A stretch of DNA of 36,478 nucleotides. Origin: Acetobacteraceae bacterium. Its GTDB lineage: Bacteria; Pseudomonadota; Alphaproteobacteria; Acetobacterales; Acetobacteraceae. A program made the position numbers and the translations under genes. The notes under the pieces were generated by a model. That model was given only the letters and a program-made list of their open reading frames with translations, was not told the origin of the DNA and did no database searches. The stretch lies in contig PLXO01000099.1 in assembly GCA_003151425.1 (NCBI GenBank), forward strand, positions 1 to 36,478, read 5' to 3'. Below are positions 7,973-16,345 of the stretch, piece after piece (positions within the stretch are counted from its first letter, which is position 1; every line of letters begins with the position of its first letter).

Positions 7973-9280
7973 TCATGGGAGGAGGCAGGTCGCGGAGCCC
8001 CGGTGCAGGCGCCGTTGCAGACTCTTCCACCGCCGGCGCGCGGCGCGGTTGGGCAGTGCGGCCAGGGTGGCGGTGCGCAGGGCCTCGGCCTTGGTCGGGG
8101 TGAGGCGCGTGGGTTGGGACGGCGCGGTGGTCTCGGGGTTCACGGGGCAGATTCCGGAAAATGCGGAATCGGGTTTTCGCGCGGGGGCGGCGTAGTCGGG
8201 GTTGTTGTCGCGGTTCCGAGGGTAGATTCGGGAGAACGCTGAATCGGGTTTTGGTGCGGGGGCGGTGGTCGTCTCGGGGTTCAAGGGGATGATTCGGGAA
8301 AACGCTGAATCCGGTTTTGGTGCGGGGGCGGCGGCCGCGTCGGGGTTCATGGGGTAGATTTGGGAAAATGTCGAAGCGGGCTTTGGCGCGTCGGTCGCCG
8401 GGGGCCGACCGGGTTCGCTGACGCGCACGCGCAACCCGGCCTTGCGGGCGGCAAGCTCGCGTCCCATCAGGCTGCACTGGTCCTCGGGCGGATGCGGCGG
8501 TGACGGCCGAGCCGGCGGGACGGCCGGCACTCGCGCGGCGCGTGTCGCCTGCCGTGCGGTGCGTTTGGCTCCCGACGATGTGCGCTCGGCCTGTCGTGCA
8601 GTGCGTTTGGCGGCCAGCGCGGCGCGCCTGGCGGCGTGGGCTGTACGGTTAGCGGCGAGCGCTGCGCGCTTGGCGGCGCGGGCGAAGGCGATGGCCTCGC
8701 GCCAGGGCGCCAGGGCCGCAGCCTCGGCCCGGGCTGCCTGCCGCTCGGCGGCGAGGCCGCGCGGGAGGGGACGTGCGGCGTTGCGGGCTGGGCCCGCCTC
8801 GGGTGGGAGGCGGGCCGGGCTTTCGTGTCCCGGGGTTGGTTCGGGATTTTTCACGAATGGCAGATTGGTGGGGTGGACCGGCGGCCAGAGTTCCGGCGGG
8901 CCGTCGGCGAGGCGGGCCGCCATCGCATTGGGCAGGTAGGCCTGCAGGCGTCTTGCGGCAGCGGTCAGGCTTGTGTGCTGGTTGAGCGTCCGGACGTAGA
9001 GCTGTGCCTCGCGGTTGGGCGCCGATTGGCGGCCGTGTTTGGTGTTGGCGGCGAACATGCGGGCGGTGCCCTTGGGCGTGCGCGGGCCGGTGGATTTGCC
9101 GCCGTGCAGGCGGCAGCGGCCGTTGGGCATGGCCGGGGCGCGGCAGGGGCAGCCGGCGCGGTTTTTGGCGCCGCAGCGCGGGGCGAGGTTGGGGTTGCCG
9201 GGCGGGTTGCCGTTGCGCAGCTTGCGGCTGTGCGGGGGTGGGGCAGGTGTGGGGGTTGGGGGCGTTGGGAGCGGGGTCAC
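7973..9280 (-). CDS. HGGxSTG-domain protein with C-terminal repeats
   Basis: A 435-residue protein of unknown function. The N-terminus is Pro-rich. Residues 36-59 hold C-x7-C-x-C-x9-C-x2-H (CGAKNRAGCPCRAPA, then GRCRLHGG), a possible zinc knuckle leading into HGGKSTGPRTPKG and KHG. This signature is annotated as the HGGxSTG domain in many alphaproteobacteria, without known function. An Ala/Arg/Lys-rich helical part follows (about 205-250). Residues about 297-378 carry four repeats of KPDSAFSxIxPxNP, 22-25 residues each (66-75 bp of DNA, 8147-8392). The GTG start overlaps the preceding stop (GTGA, 9277-9280). The basic, zinc-knuckle make-up suggests nucleic acid binding, but that is inference. 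A truncated relative lies at 26593. Confidence 0.75.
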   Translation of the reverse strand: MTPLPTPPTPTPAPPPHSRKLRNGNPPGNPNLAPRCGAKNRAGCPCRAPAMPNGRCRLHGGKSTGPRTPKGTARMFAANTKHGRQSAPNREAQLYVRTLNQHTSLTAAARRLQAYLPNAMAARLADGPPELWPPVHPTNLPFVKNPEPTPGHESPARLPPEAGPARNAARPLPRGLAAERQAARAEAAALAPWREAIAFARAAKRAALAANRTAHAARRAALAAKRTARQAERTSSGAKRTARQATRAARVPAVPPARPSPPHPPEDQCSLMGRELAARKAGLRVRVSEPGRPPATDAPKPASTFSQIYPMNPDAAAAPAPKPDSAFSRIIPLNPETTTAPAPKPDSAFSRIYPRNRDNNPDYAAPARKPDSAFSGICPVNPETTAPSQPTRLTPTKAEALRTATLAALPNRAARRRWKSLQRRLHRGSATCLLP

Positions 9281-10080
9281 GGGGCGGACCCCGGCGCGGC
9301 GGCGTTCGCCGGTGCCCGGTGGCTGCGGTGACGCAGAACTTCGCGGGTCCAGCCGGGGCCTTCATCCAGCTTGGTGATCGTCCACTCGGGGGTGGCGTCG
9401 GTGTCCTGGTCGGGGTGGGTCGCGGTGTCGGGGGAGCCGCCGAGCGGTGCGGGTGGCTCGGCGGTGGTGGTGTTTGTCGGCAGAGGTGCCGGCGCCACCG
9501 TCGGGAGGCGGGTGGCGTGGGTGGCGGGCGGTGTGGCGTCGGGGTGGTCGGCGGGCGGCGCAGGTCGGGGAGCGGCGTCGGGCGGCGGCGGGGTTGCTGC
9601 GCGCAGGGGTGCTGCGTCGCGGTCTGGGGGTTGGGTGTGCCAGGTCGCGTCGAGCGCGGGGAGGTCGACCTCGTCCTGCACGACGATGCCGAAGAAGGGC
9701 ACCGGCTTCTGCTGGTGGCGGGTCAGTGAGCGGTCCAGCGATATCGCCGTCTGTCGCAGCCCGTTGGCGGCGCGGGCGAGGCGGCACATCTGCTCGGTGG
9801 TCTGGTCGGGGGCGTGGGCGCGGTGGGCGAGGGCGTCGGCCAGTTCGCGGGTGATGAGGATCTCCGCGGCGATGCGGGCCTGTTCGGCGTTGGCCGGCTT
9901 GGGGGCGGCGATTTCCTCGATCAAGCGGGTGAGGCGGGCGAGGCGCCAGGCGGGGGAGGCGTCGGGCGGGGGCGCGGGGATGGCGGCGAGCGTGGCTTCG
10001 AGCAGGTCGGCGCTGAGGCGGTAGGGGGGCATGATTTCGCGAATGACTTCGGGGGTGATGCCGTTGGAAGGGATGGACAT
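9277..10080 (-). CDS. Unknown protein, first gene of HGGxSTG pair
   Basis: A 267-residue protein with no recognised domain. Residues 1-145 are compact and helical (ITPEVIREIMPPYRLSADLL, then EQARIAAEILITRELADALA and CRLARAANGLRQTA), ending in KPVPFFGIVVQDEVDLPALD. The remainder is Pro/Ala/Thr-rich and probably disordered. The start at 10080 has AGGAG nine bases upstream; longer frames up to 10323 are less likely. The stop overlaps the GTG of the HGGxSTG gene, so the two should be made together. A direct repeat upstream could be its operator. Confidence 0.7.
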   Translation of the reverse strand: MSIPSNGITPEVIREIMPPYRLSADLLEATLAAIPAPPPDASPAWRLARLTRLIEEIAAPKPANAEQARIAAEILITRELADALAHRAHAPDQTTEQMCRLARAANGLRQTAISLDRSLTRHQQKPVPFFGIVVQDEVDLPALDATWHTQPPDRDAAPLRAATPPPPDAAPRPAPPADHPDATPPATHATRLPTVAPAPLPTNTTTAEPPAPLGGSPDTATHPDQDTDATPEWTITKLDEGPGWTREVLRHRSHRAPANAAAPGSAP

Positions 10081-10114
10081 GGGAAAAGCTCCTGTTGAAA
10101 GTCGGTTAGCAGTC

Positions 10115-10133
10115 ATACTAACATATACTAACA
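10115..10133 (-). promoter_or_regulatory. Direct repeat TGTTAGTAT, candidate operator
   Basis: On the minus strand TGTTAGTAT occurs twice with a 10-bp period, 35 bp upstream of the start at 10080 of the HGGxSTG pair. A one-helical-turn direct repeat in an AT-rich patch within GC-rich DNA suggests a protein-binding site or promoter element. There is no match to a named regulator. Confidence 0.4.
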
Positions 10134-10492
10134 GATGTCGCGATGCCAGATAATATTTCTCGCGGTGCGCGGACGGCGGCGGAGGGAGGTAAGGCCAGGG
10201 GCGTTGCCCCACGGCGGGGTCCAGGGCAGCGGGTAGTGGGGCGGTTTGAAGGTCGTGCCCACCCAAAGCAGCGGGAGTCGAGTTGCTTGGGCTAAACGGC
10301 CGGACTCGACCCGTGCCGGCCATAGAGCTGCGACACGGCTAATCCCGTGAACGGACCTTCGCCCCGGGCTCCGGCTCGTCGACTCCGAAGCAAGCCTGCT
10401 AGAGTCGCGCGCACATTCCAGGTTATTGATACGGCGTAGCCCAATCAATCGGAAGGCGGATAGAAAGAATCGCGGGGGAGCAGGAAAGTTCG
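10134..10492. other. Intergenic region between divergent genes
   Basis: This 359-bp stretch separates the minus-strand HGGxSTG pair from the plus-strand gene at 10493. It holds degenerate CAGGGGCGTTGCCCC and GGGTCCAGGGCAG segments (about 10190-10235) that resemble the palindromic repeat at 15552. No gene was supported. Confidence 0.4.
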
Positions 10493-11455
10493 ATGCCGCA
10501 TAGTGAGCAGTTTGTGAGACATCAGGGGCCTGTTCGGGCCGACTACATCGCGCAGTTGCAAGCCGAGATGGTGCGGGAGCTTCCAACACGTAGCCGGCGA
10601 GAAAAAGATGCGTTCACGGCGCTGGATGTGCATGAGCAGGCTTGGCGCTTCATGAACTGGCAGTCGCGGCGCGTACATCCACATCCCCGCCAGATAAACA
10701 AGGCCAATGGCTTCGACGACCTACCCGCCGTGCAGGCCAACAGGCCCGGCGTCGAGGCGTTGCTGGCGAGCGTCGCCCGAGGTGACGAGGTGAACGCGCA
10801 CCTCAGCGACCTTGTAATGCAGGGCTACTGCTTGCACCCGCCCGGCCGGAAAGACGGACCGGATTTCGACCTGCTCCTGAACGAGTGGGGAATCCACCAT
10901 CTGCATCTCGACCAGGCACCGGGCCGGGCAGGGAGCAAGGAGCTGCTTTACGTCATCCTCGGCCGAGGCGTCGCGTTCGTCCTGGCTGTTGCACCACACG
11001 GTGCATGGACCAGCAGGCGGCTCATTGAGGTCACTGTGCAGTCATGGCCAAACCAGGGATTGTTCGCGGCTCTCAATGTGCTTCCAGGACGGGACTGGTC
11101 CGAAGACGAGCACAAAGGGCTGCGCAAGGTTGGGATTATGACAGCCGCTGTTGTTAACAACCAATGCTGGATATCCGGTGTGACCTGTGGGATGTCGACA
11201 GCGCTGGTTTCCAACAGAGTTTCCAGGGAAACGGGCCAGCTTTTGCGCTGCCTGTACCAAGCCACCGAACACCCGGAGCATCTTTATCGTCAGCTCATGA
11301 ACGCTGCCGCACTAAACGGCTTCGCGTGGCCCAAGGAGCCGAATATCGCCATCCGATGGCTGAAGGGTCCGGACCGGTATTGCTTTGGCTTTGTAGAAGA
11401 GATGAGCGGCACGACGATACTCATCGAAACCGCTCTGGGAAGGTCCAGCGGCTGA
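10493..11455 (+). CDS. Unknown 320-residue protein beside type ISP-like methyltransferase
   Basis: The protein is not recognised. It lacks a signal peptide or membrane segment. Visible features are a basic aromatic stretch near the N-terminus (WRFMNWQSRRVHPHPRQINK), and a central segment with LLNEWGIHHLHLD followed by KELLYVILGRGVAFVLAVAPHG, which reads like a mixed alpha/beta fold with a conserved-looking His cluster (IHHLHL). The C-terminal part includes VSRETGQLLRCLYQATEHPEHLYRQL helices. Base composition (about 60% GC) is lower than that of neighbours, hinting at transfer. It converges with the methyltransferase-like gene, 134 bp apart, so a role in the same accessory or defence locus is possible but unproven. 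Confidence 0.75.
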   Translation: MPHSEQFVRHQGPVRADYIAQLQAEMVRELPTRSRREKDAFTALDVHEQAWRFMNWQSRRVHPHPRQINKANGFDDLPAVQANRPGVEALLASVARGDEVNAHLSDLVMQGYCLHPPGRKDGPDFDLLLNEWGIHHLHLDQAPGRAGSKELLYVILGRGVAFVLAVAPHGAWTSRRLIEVTVQSWPNQGLFAALNVLPGRDWSEDEHKGLRKVGIMTAAVVNNQCWISGVTCGMSTALVSNRVSRETGQLLRCLYQATEHPEHLYRQLMNAAALNGFAWPKEPNIAIRWLKGPDRYCFGFVEEMSGTTILIETALGRSSG

Positions 11456-11523
11456 ACAGCGCCCATCATCGTCCCTCGCGTGGAACCAGATCCTCTACTT
11501 ACGGCCACACTACGCTGGGCGGA

Positions 11524-11591
11524 GAATGTCCGCTTTTTATATCCTACGCCGGAAAAGCAGTCAGGCTGCTTTCCACCCAAAGCGGACATTC
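11524..11591. repeat. Inverted repeat between convergent genes
   Basis: GAATGTCCGCTTT (11524-11536) is repeated as its exact reverse complement at 11579-11591, with 42 bp between them. The right arm overlaps the stop codon of the methyltransferase gene. The AATGTCCGCTTT motif is familiar as a dispersed intergenic repeat in alphaproteobacteria. It could form a stem serving as bidirectional terminator; this is inference. Confidence 0.6.
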
Positions 11592-14500
11592 ATGCCGAGG
11601 TCGCGGCAACGCGGGGAGCATCGGGCCCTCCAAACGGGCGGTGCGCGGCGGCGCATGCGCGATAGTTGGCGTCCAACTCCGGACCCATCAGGCGCAGAGC
11701 AGCGAGCCGACGCGCCACGTCGCGCACATAGCGCACCTCAACCGTCGTGAGTGCGCGGCCGAGCAGGGGTTGCTCGCGGTAGGACAGGAACTTCTTCAAC
11801 ACCTGATAGCCGCCGATGGTAAAGCTCCAAACCCTGTCCGGAATGTTACGCCAATAGGCATCCCCGTTGAGGTAGATGTCGTTGGTGTGGGCGCCGAGCA
11901 AGCCGGCCTCTGCGTGCGCGGGTGCCTCGCCGGGCGCGTAATCGCGCGTGGCGACGCGTCCGCGGCCCGGCATCACCGCACCGCCTTTGCCGGAATGACC
12001 CCAGCCGGCGGTGAGCATGCGGTCGGTCTCGGCCATCGAACCGCCGCCGCGTTTCGTTGGCGCTGCGATGGTCGCGAGCGCGGGTTGGATCGCGCCGGTG
12101 GTGACGCCGAGCACTGGCATATCGGGGTCGAGCAGGGCGGCGACGCGGGCACCGAGGGCGGCCGAGGTGCGCAACAGATTGGCGTTGCCCGGCAGGGGTA
12201 CGCGCGGCCAGTCCTGGCGGATGCCGTCGGCGTTCTCCGCGAGCCACGCGGGCGCATAGCCGATGGCGAGTGCGTGGTGCCAGGGAAGTGCGGCGATCTC
12301 GCGGTTGCTGTCGGGGTCCGGCAGGGCGAGCGCCGCGAGCCAGGTGCGGGCCGGGACGGAGAGGTTCGCCCTGTGGGGGTCTGCCAATACGGGAAGCGGG
12401 TGGGAGTTGGGATCGAGGAGATGGTATCCGGGAAGCAGCGGGGTCCAGAAAATAGGTAACCCTTCTTCCGGTCGTCGTGATCGCAAGCGCGTAACGACGA
12501 ATCCATTTCCTCCAAACGTCCGAGATGCGAGTTCGGGTCGAGACCTGTTCCAGATCGGTTGGGTGTTCGTATGATATGCCCATCTGACTTCGAATGGATA
12601 AAGCGCAATCTGACGCAATTTCTCCTCCGAAAACTGTTCATCGCGAAGGAAGCGCGTACGAGCTTCAGACGCCCTAAATCCGGCCATGTCATCCACTGGA
12701 CCAACACCTTCGGCCTTCAATTCAGCGAACGATATCCGCGGGTCAGAATATCGTCTCATTCGAGCCGCGAGTTCCGCTCGGTCGAGCGACAGCAGAGCAC
12801 CACGGCGCATCTCCAGCGCGCCGCTGAATGGTGCGAGGCCGGAAATATCGGGCAATGCCGACCATGACCCATAGTCGATCGCCGAAGTTGCTGCACGCAG
12901 TGAAAACCGATTGGCGGCCGTGGGCGACGTCCGCGCGTAGGTCGTGTCGAAATCCACAGCATCGAGGCTGCCAAGCAATGCCTCGCGCTTCGCTGTCCCC
13001 CAAAAATCACGATGCAGAACTTGCACATCCGGTGCGCTATCGCGCTTTACAAGCAGGGCGACAGCCGTGCCGACCTGGATACCTTCGCGATTGGCTTCGG
13101 TGCTGAACACCGATGGGTCTGGACTGCCATCCGGCGCGACCTTGCCGGTCTCGAATTTCGAGCCGTTCAGATTGTCCACCCAGATCCGATCGAACTCCGA
13201 CAACAGACGTTTTCGCATCACCACATAGGAGGGATACCAAAGCCACGAATGGTTGCTGATGAAACAAACGATGCCGCGGCCGGTGCCCTCGGCGATCCGC
13301 CGCTCCGCGATCCGGAAAAATCGCACATACAGATCATCCAAGTTAAACTTCCGGATGCCCCAGTCCCGCTGCAGCCCTTCCTTGTAAGGTTCGACCAGCC
13401 CTGATTCCTCGTCGGGCGAGGTCCCAGCAAAGGCATTATATGGCGGGTTCCCCAGCACCACGAGGATCGGCCGCGCCTGCTTCACGCGCGCCGCCTCGTC
13501 CCGCTCATCGGCAAGCGGCGGATAGGTGAAGCGAATCCCACGCTGCGCCGCCTCAGTCGCTTCGCCGTCCCGCGGCGCTGCCCAGCCCGTTAGCGCATTG
13601 GTCAGATAAACCGCCGCGCGTTCGTCATGGCGCAGCGGCGCGCCCGCGGCGCGCAGCGCGTGCCCCACCTGCCAATGCGCGATGACATAGGGCGCCGGCA
13701 TGATCTCGAACCCTGCCACGCGTGTCATCGCCGCCTGTTTCAGGTCCTCCGCCACCAACGCATCCTCGCCCTTGGCACGCAGGGTGCGCGCAATGCGGTC
13801 CAGCACCTCCACCAGATACGCGCCGGTGCCGCAGCACGGATCAAGAATCCACACCGAGGGATCGGCCAGTCCATCCGACACCCCGAGTTCGCTGCGCAGC
13901 ACCTGATCCACCCGTTCGACCATGTAGCGGACGATTTCGCGCGGCGTGTACCAAACACCAAACTGCGTCCGCAGTTCGGGATCGAACGCCGCCAGGAACG
14001 GTTCGTAGAAATAACGTACAGCATCCGCCTCTTCGAAACGGGCAAAGAAGGCGTCGCGATCAACCCGGTTCAGCGCCGCGGCCGCCCAGGAAAGCGGTTC
14101 CTCCAGCCCAAGCGGCCTGAGGTATCCCGGCGTCGAGATGCGCTGGAACAGCGTATCAACAAACGGAACGTGTAGGGTCCAGCCGGCCGCGTGCCAATCG
14201 AAGTTGGCCTGCCCCTCTTGCGCAATCTCAACCCAGGCGCTGAACAATCCGTAGAACAGCGTCTGCACCAAGGTGCTGCGGAACAGGTGCTCGCCCTTGG
14301 GTCCTTCGAACCGCAGCCCCAACGCCTCCTGCAATGCATTCCGCAGTTCGGCGAAAGCGGGAAGGCTCGCCTGCGCTTCCACCCGGGCAAGCGCATCGCG
14401 CGCGTAGGACGCGAGAAAAAACGCGACCTCTTCCGGCCGGGCGAGCGGCGCCTGGTGGAGCAGCACGCGCTCGAGGAACTCGGCGAAGCGCGCGGCAAGG

Positions 14501-14988
14501 CCCGGTGGGCGCCTTGTGCCACGTGCCAAGGTGAAGAACGCCGCCGCGTCGGCGCAATCGAAGCTGAAGCTTTCCCGCCGCTCCGGGCGGCCCCCGGCGT
14601 CTCGCCCGAGCAGCACGAAGTCGCGATAGTTGGTGACCAGCACAAGGCCATAGTCAGCAAGATAGCGCCGCACCTGCGCGCTACCGGTCTTGACGGACAG
14701 GTCGGCCGGGATGTCATCGACTTCGACAACGCCGCGCTCCGGCGCGCGGGCTTCCGGCCAGTCCTCCAGGACCATGCCACGCGCCGCCACGAACAGGCCC
14801 ATGTCCGGAAAGCCCGACCCCCGGTTGCGCAGGTTCGGCACGCAGAAGACCCGCGGCTTCAACCGCTCGCCCGCCGCGTTCAGCGCCCCGGTCAGCGCGC
14901 CGTAATAGCTGATCTCGCCGGTCCCGGCGCGCGTGGCGCGGATGCGGGCGATCTCGGCGAGGTAGTCAGAAAGGATTTGCTGCGGCAT
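11590..14988 (-). CDS. Type ISP-like restriction-modification/DNA adenine methyltransferase
   Basis: A 1132-residue N6-adenine DNA methyltransferase. SAM-binding motif I is DPCCGTG (383-389) and the catalytic motif IV is NPPY (514-517). A FGVWYTPREIVRYMV helix before motif I is typical of type I/ISP enzymes. The C-terminal half (about 640-1110) matches the type ISP target-recognition region. The N-terminal part has a PD-(D/E)xK-like frame: GFPDMGLF (Asp62) and GVVEVDD (Glu89), but the usual lysine is Asp91, so cleavage may be lost. No helicase domain is present, unlike LlaGI (about 1,600 residues). The start is set at 14988 because the QILSDYLAEI region is where homology begins; no strong ribosome site is seen. 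The family assignment is from motif recognition. Confidence 0.85.
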   Translation of the reverse strand: MPQQILSDYLAEIARIRATRAGTGEISYYGALTGALNAAGERLKPRVFCVPNLRNRGSGFPDMGLFVAARGMVLEDWPEARAPERGVVEVDDIPADLSVKTGSAQVRRYLADYGLVLVTNYRDFVLLGRDAGGRPERRESFSFDCADAAAFFTLARGTRRPPGLAARFAEFLERVLLHQAPLARPEEVAFFLASYARDALARVEAQASLPAFAELRNALQEALGLRFEGPKGEHLFRSTLVQTLFYGLFSAWVEIAQEGQANFDWHAAGWTLHVPFVDTLFQRISTPGYLRPLGLEEPLSWAAAALNRVDRDAFFARFEEADAVRYFYEPFLAAFDPELRTQFGVWYTPREIVRYMVERVDQVLRSELGVSDGLADPSVWILDPCCGTGAYLVEVLDRIARTLRAKGEDALVAEDLKQAAMTRVAGFEIMPAPYVIAHWQVGHALRAAGAPLRHDERAAVYLTNALTGWAAPRDGEATEAAQRGIRFTYPPLADERDEAARVKQARPILVVLGNPPYNAFAGTSPDEESGLVEPYKEGLQRDWGIRKFNLDDLYVRFFRIAERRIAEGTGRGIVCFISNHSWLWYPSYVVMRKRLLSEFDRIWVDNLNGSKFETGKVAPDGSPDPSVFSTEANREGIQVGTAVALLVKRDSAPDVQVLHRDFWGTAKREALLGSLDAVDFDTTYARTSPTAANRFSLRAATSAIDYGSWSALPDISGLAPFSGALEMRRGALLSLDRAELAARMRRYSDPRISFAELKAEGVGPVDDMAGFRASEARTRFLRDEQFSEEKLRQIALYPFEVRWAYHTNTQPIWNRSRPELASRTFGGNGFVVTRLRSRRPEEGLPIFWTPLLPGYHLLDPNSHPLPVLADPHRANLSVPARTWLAALALPDPDSNREIAALPWHHALAIGYAPAWLAENADGIRQDWPRVPLPGNANLLRTSAALGARVAALLDPDMPVLGVTTGAIQPALATIAAPTKRGGGSMAETDRMLTAGWGHSGKGGAVMPGRGRVATRDYAPGEAPAHAEAGLLGAHTNDIYLNGDAYWRNIPDRVWSFTIGGYQVLKKFLSYREQPLLGRALTTVEVRYVRDVARRLAALRLMGPELDANYRACAAAHRPFGGPDAPRVAATSA

Positions 14989-15110
14989 CTGTCGTTCATG
15001 GTGGCGGTGCCGGGCACCGCTTCGCAAGAGGCCTCGACACCACGGCGGCATCGTGCCGCGCCTGCCGCAGGCGCCTCTCATGACAGGTCGAGTTCCGCTA
15101 TACTCCCGCC

Positions 15111-15428
15111 ATGCCCCGATTCGCCCTCGCTCAGCCCGACCTGTTCGCGCCCGCCCCCACCGCCTCCGAGCCGCCTTCCTCGGGCCGCCCGCCGCTTGAT
15201 CAGCTCGCCGACCTGCTGGCCGAGTTGCGCGCCGCGGAGCGCCTGCCCTGGCCGGACCTCACCGTGGCGATGGCAGAGGAGCAGCGCTACCTGGCCCTCG
15301 CACGTATTGCCGGCGCGGAGGGGAAAAAATTCGCCGCAGCCATCATGGATGAGACCGAGCGCCTGTTCGCGGCAGCCGAGCAGGAGGCGGCGAACACGTC
15401 TGCACCCACCGGGTCATCGCACGACTAA
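15111..15428 (+). CDS. Small unknown protein divergent from the methyltransferase
   Basis: A 105-residue protein starting MPRFALAQPDLFAP, with a short Pro-rich linker and then helical sequence (LDQLADLLAELRAAERLPWPDL and VAMAEEQRYLALARIAG) rich in Ala, Leu and Glu. It has no known domain. It is transcribed away from the type ISP-like gene with a 122-bp shared promoter region, which may link their expression. It ends before a hairpin repeat. It could be a regulator or a subunit for the methyltransferase, or be unrelated. Confidence 0.65.
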   Translation: MPRFALAQPDLFAPAPTASEPPSSGRPPLDQLADLLAELRAAERLPWPDLTVAMAEEQRYLALARIAGAEGKKFAAAIMDETERLFAAAEQEAANTSAPTGSSHD

Positions 15429-15551
15429 CCGCCTTCGTTACATGTGCGACAGGCCGTGCGGGGGGAGCCTGCCGCAGGCCGTGGCTGGTCCGCCCCTCCC
15501 TCACCCCAACCAAATGAATGGATTCCAAAGGCCCCGCCTTTGGTGGGGGGT

Positions 15552-15595
15552 CCAGGGGGGCAAAGCCCCCTGGCGGGTTTCAGGGCAGCGCCCTG
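15552..15595. repeat. Paired palindromes of a dispersed intergenic repeat
   Basis: Two hairpins follow each other: CCAGGGGG-CAAAG-CCCCCTGG (15552-15573) and CAGGGC-AGC-GCCCTG (15581-15595). They lie between the convergent 105-residue gene and thiE. Related degenerate copies are seen near 10190-10235. They may terminate transcription from both sides. Confidence 0.65.
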
Positions 15596-15635
15596 ACCTT
15601 GCTTTACCCCGATTGCCCTGCCGATCGATCGTGGG

Positions 15636-16313
15636 TCAGTGCGAGCCCTGCGCCACCGCAATCGCCTGATTGAGCGCGCGCACCCCTGCTGCCGGGCCGT
15701 CGGGATGGCCCCACACGCAGCCGATCACTGCCAAAAAATCGGCGCCGGCCTGCACCAGCGGGGCGCAATTTTCCGGCGTGATGCCGCCGATGGCGCAGCA
15801 GGGCAGTTCCATCAGCTCGGACCACCAGTGCAGGATCTCGGGGTCCGCCTGGTTGGTCACGAGCTTGCTGCCGGAGGGGAAGAACGCGCCGAACGCCACG
15901 TAGTCGGCGCCGTCCTCGCCGGCCTGCATCGCCAGGTCGCGGCTGGCCTTGCAGGTCACGCCCAGTGTCAGGTCCGGGCCCAGCACGCGGCGGGCCTCGC
16001 GCGCAGCCATGTCCTCCTGCCCGACATGGGCGCCGTCGCAGCCGGTGGCCTTCGCCAGGTCGGCGCGGTCGTTCAGCAGGAATGCCACGCCACGCGACTG
16101 CGTCACCGGGCGCAGCACGTCGATCGCCCGGCGCCAGGCATCGTCGTCGATGTTCTTCAAGCGTAATTGCACCGCCGCCACCGCCGAATCAGCGCCGTGG
16201 GCAGTCGCCCGCCCGGCGTCGAGCGCAGCGGCCAGCAGATCGGCGAACGGCACGGGGTCGAGCCGCTCCGGCGTGATCAGATAGATGCGGCAGCCGGCCG
16301 GGCCGCCGCCCAT
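15636..16313 (-). CDS. thiE: Thiamine phosphate synthase
   Basis: ThiE joins HMP-diphosphate and the thiazole phosphate to give thiamine phosphate. The roughly 225-residue TIM barrel shows VQLRLKN (pyrophosphate-binding strand, QxRxK), LLNDRADLA, DGAHVGQEDM, GVTCKASRDL, ADYVAFGAFFPSGSK and AIGGITPEN, all in family order. In GVTCKASRD the usual S/T-x-H is replaced, so the specificity may be somewhat altered, as in some TenI/ThiE homologues. The ATG at 16313 is used; a TTG at 16340 in frame is the alternative. It follows the aldolase gene by 5-32 bases and is probably cotranscribed with it. Confidence 0.88.
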   Translation of the reverse strand: MGGGPAGCRIYLITPERLDPVPFADLLAAALDAGRATAHGADSAVAAVQLRLKNIDDDAWRRAIDVLRPVTQSRGVAFLLNDRADLAKATGCDGAHVGQEDMAAREARRVLGPDLTLGVTCKASRDLAMQAGEDGADYVAFGAFFPSGSKLVTNQADPEILHWWSELMELPCCAIGGITPENCAPLVQAGADFLAVIGCVWGHPDGPAAGVRALNQAIAVAQGSH

Positions 16314-16345
16314 CGCAATCGGCGCGGGCGGGGCAGCCAAACCGC

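Noticed and set aside
14989-15081. N-terminal extension of the type ISP-like protein
   Set aside because: The extra residues (Arg/Cys/His-rich) lie in the divergent promoter region and lack family resemblance.
16314-16340. TTG start for thiE at 16340
   Set aside because: Possible because of nearness to the aldolase stop, but the ATG at 16313 is closer to the conserved beginning; kept as alternative only.
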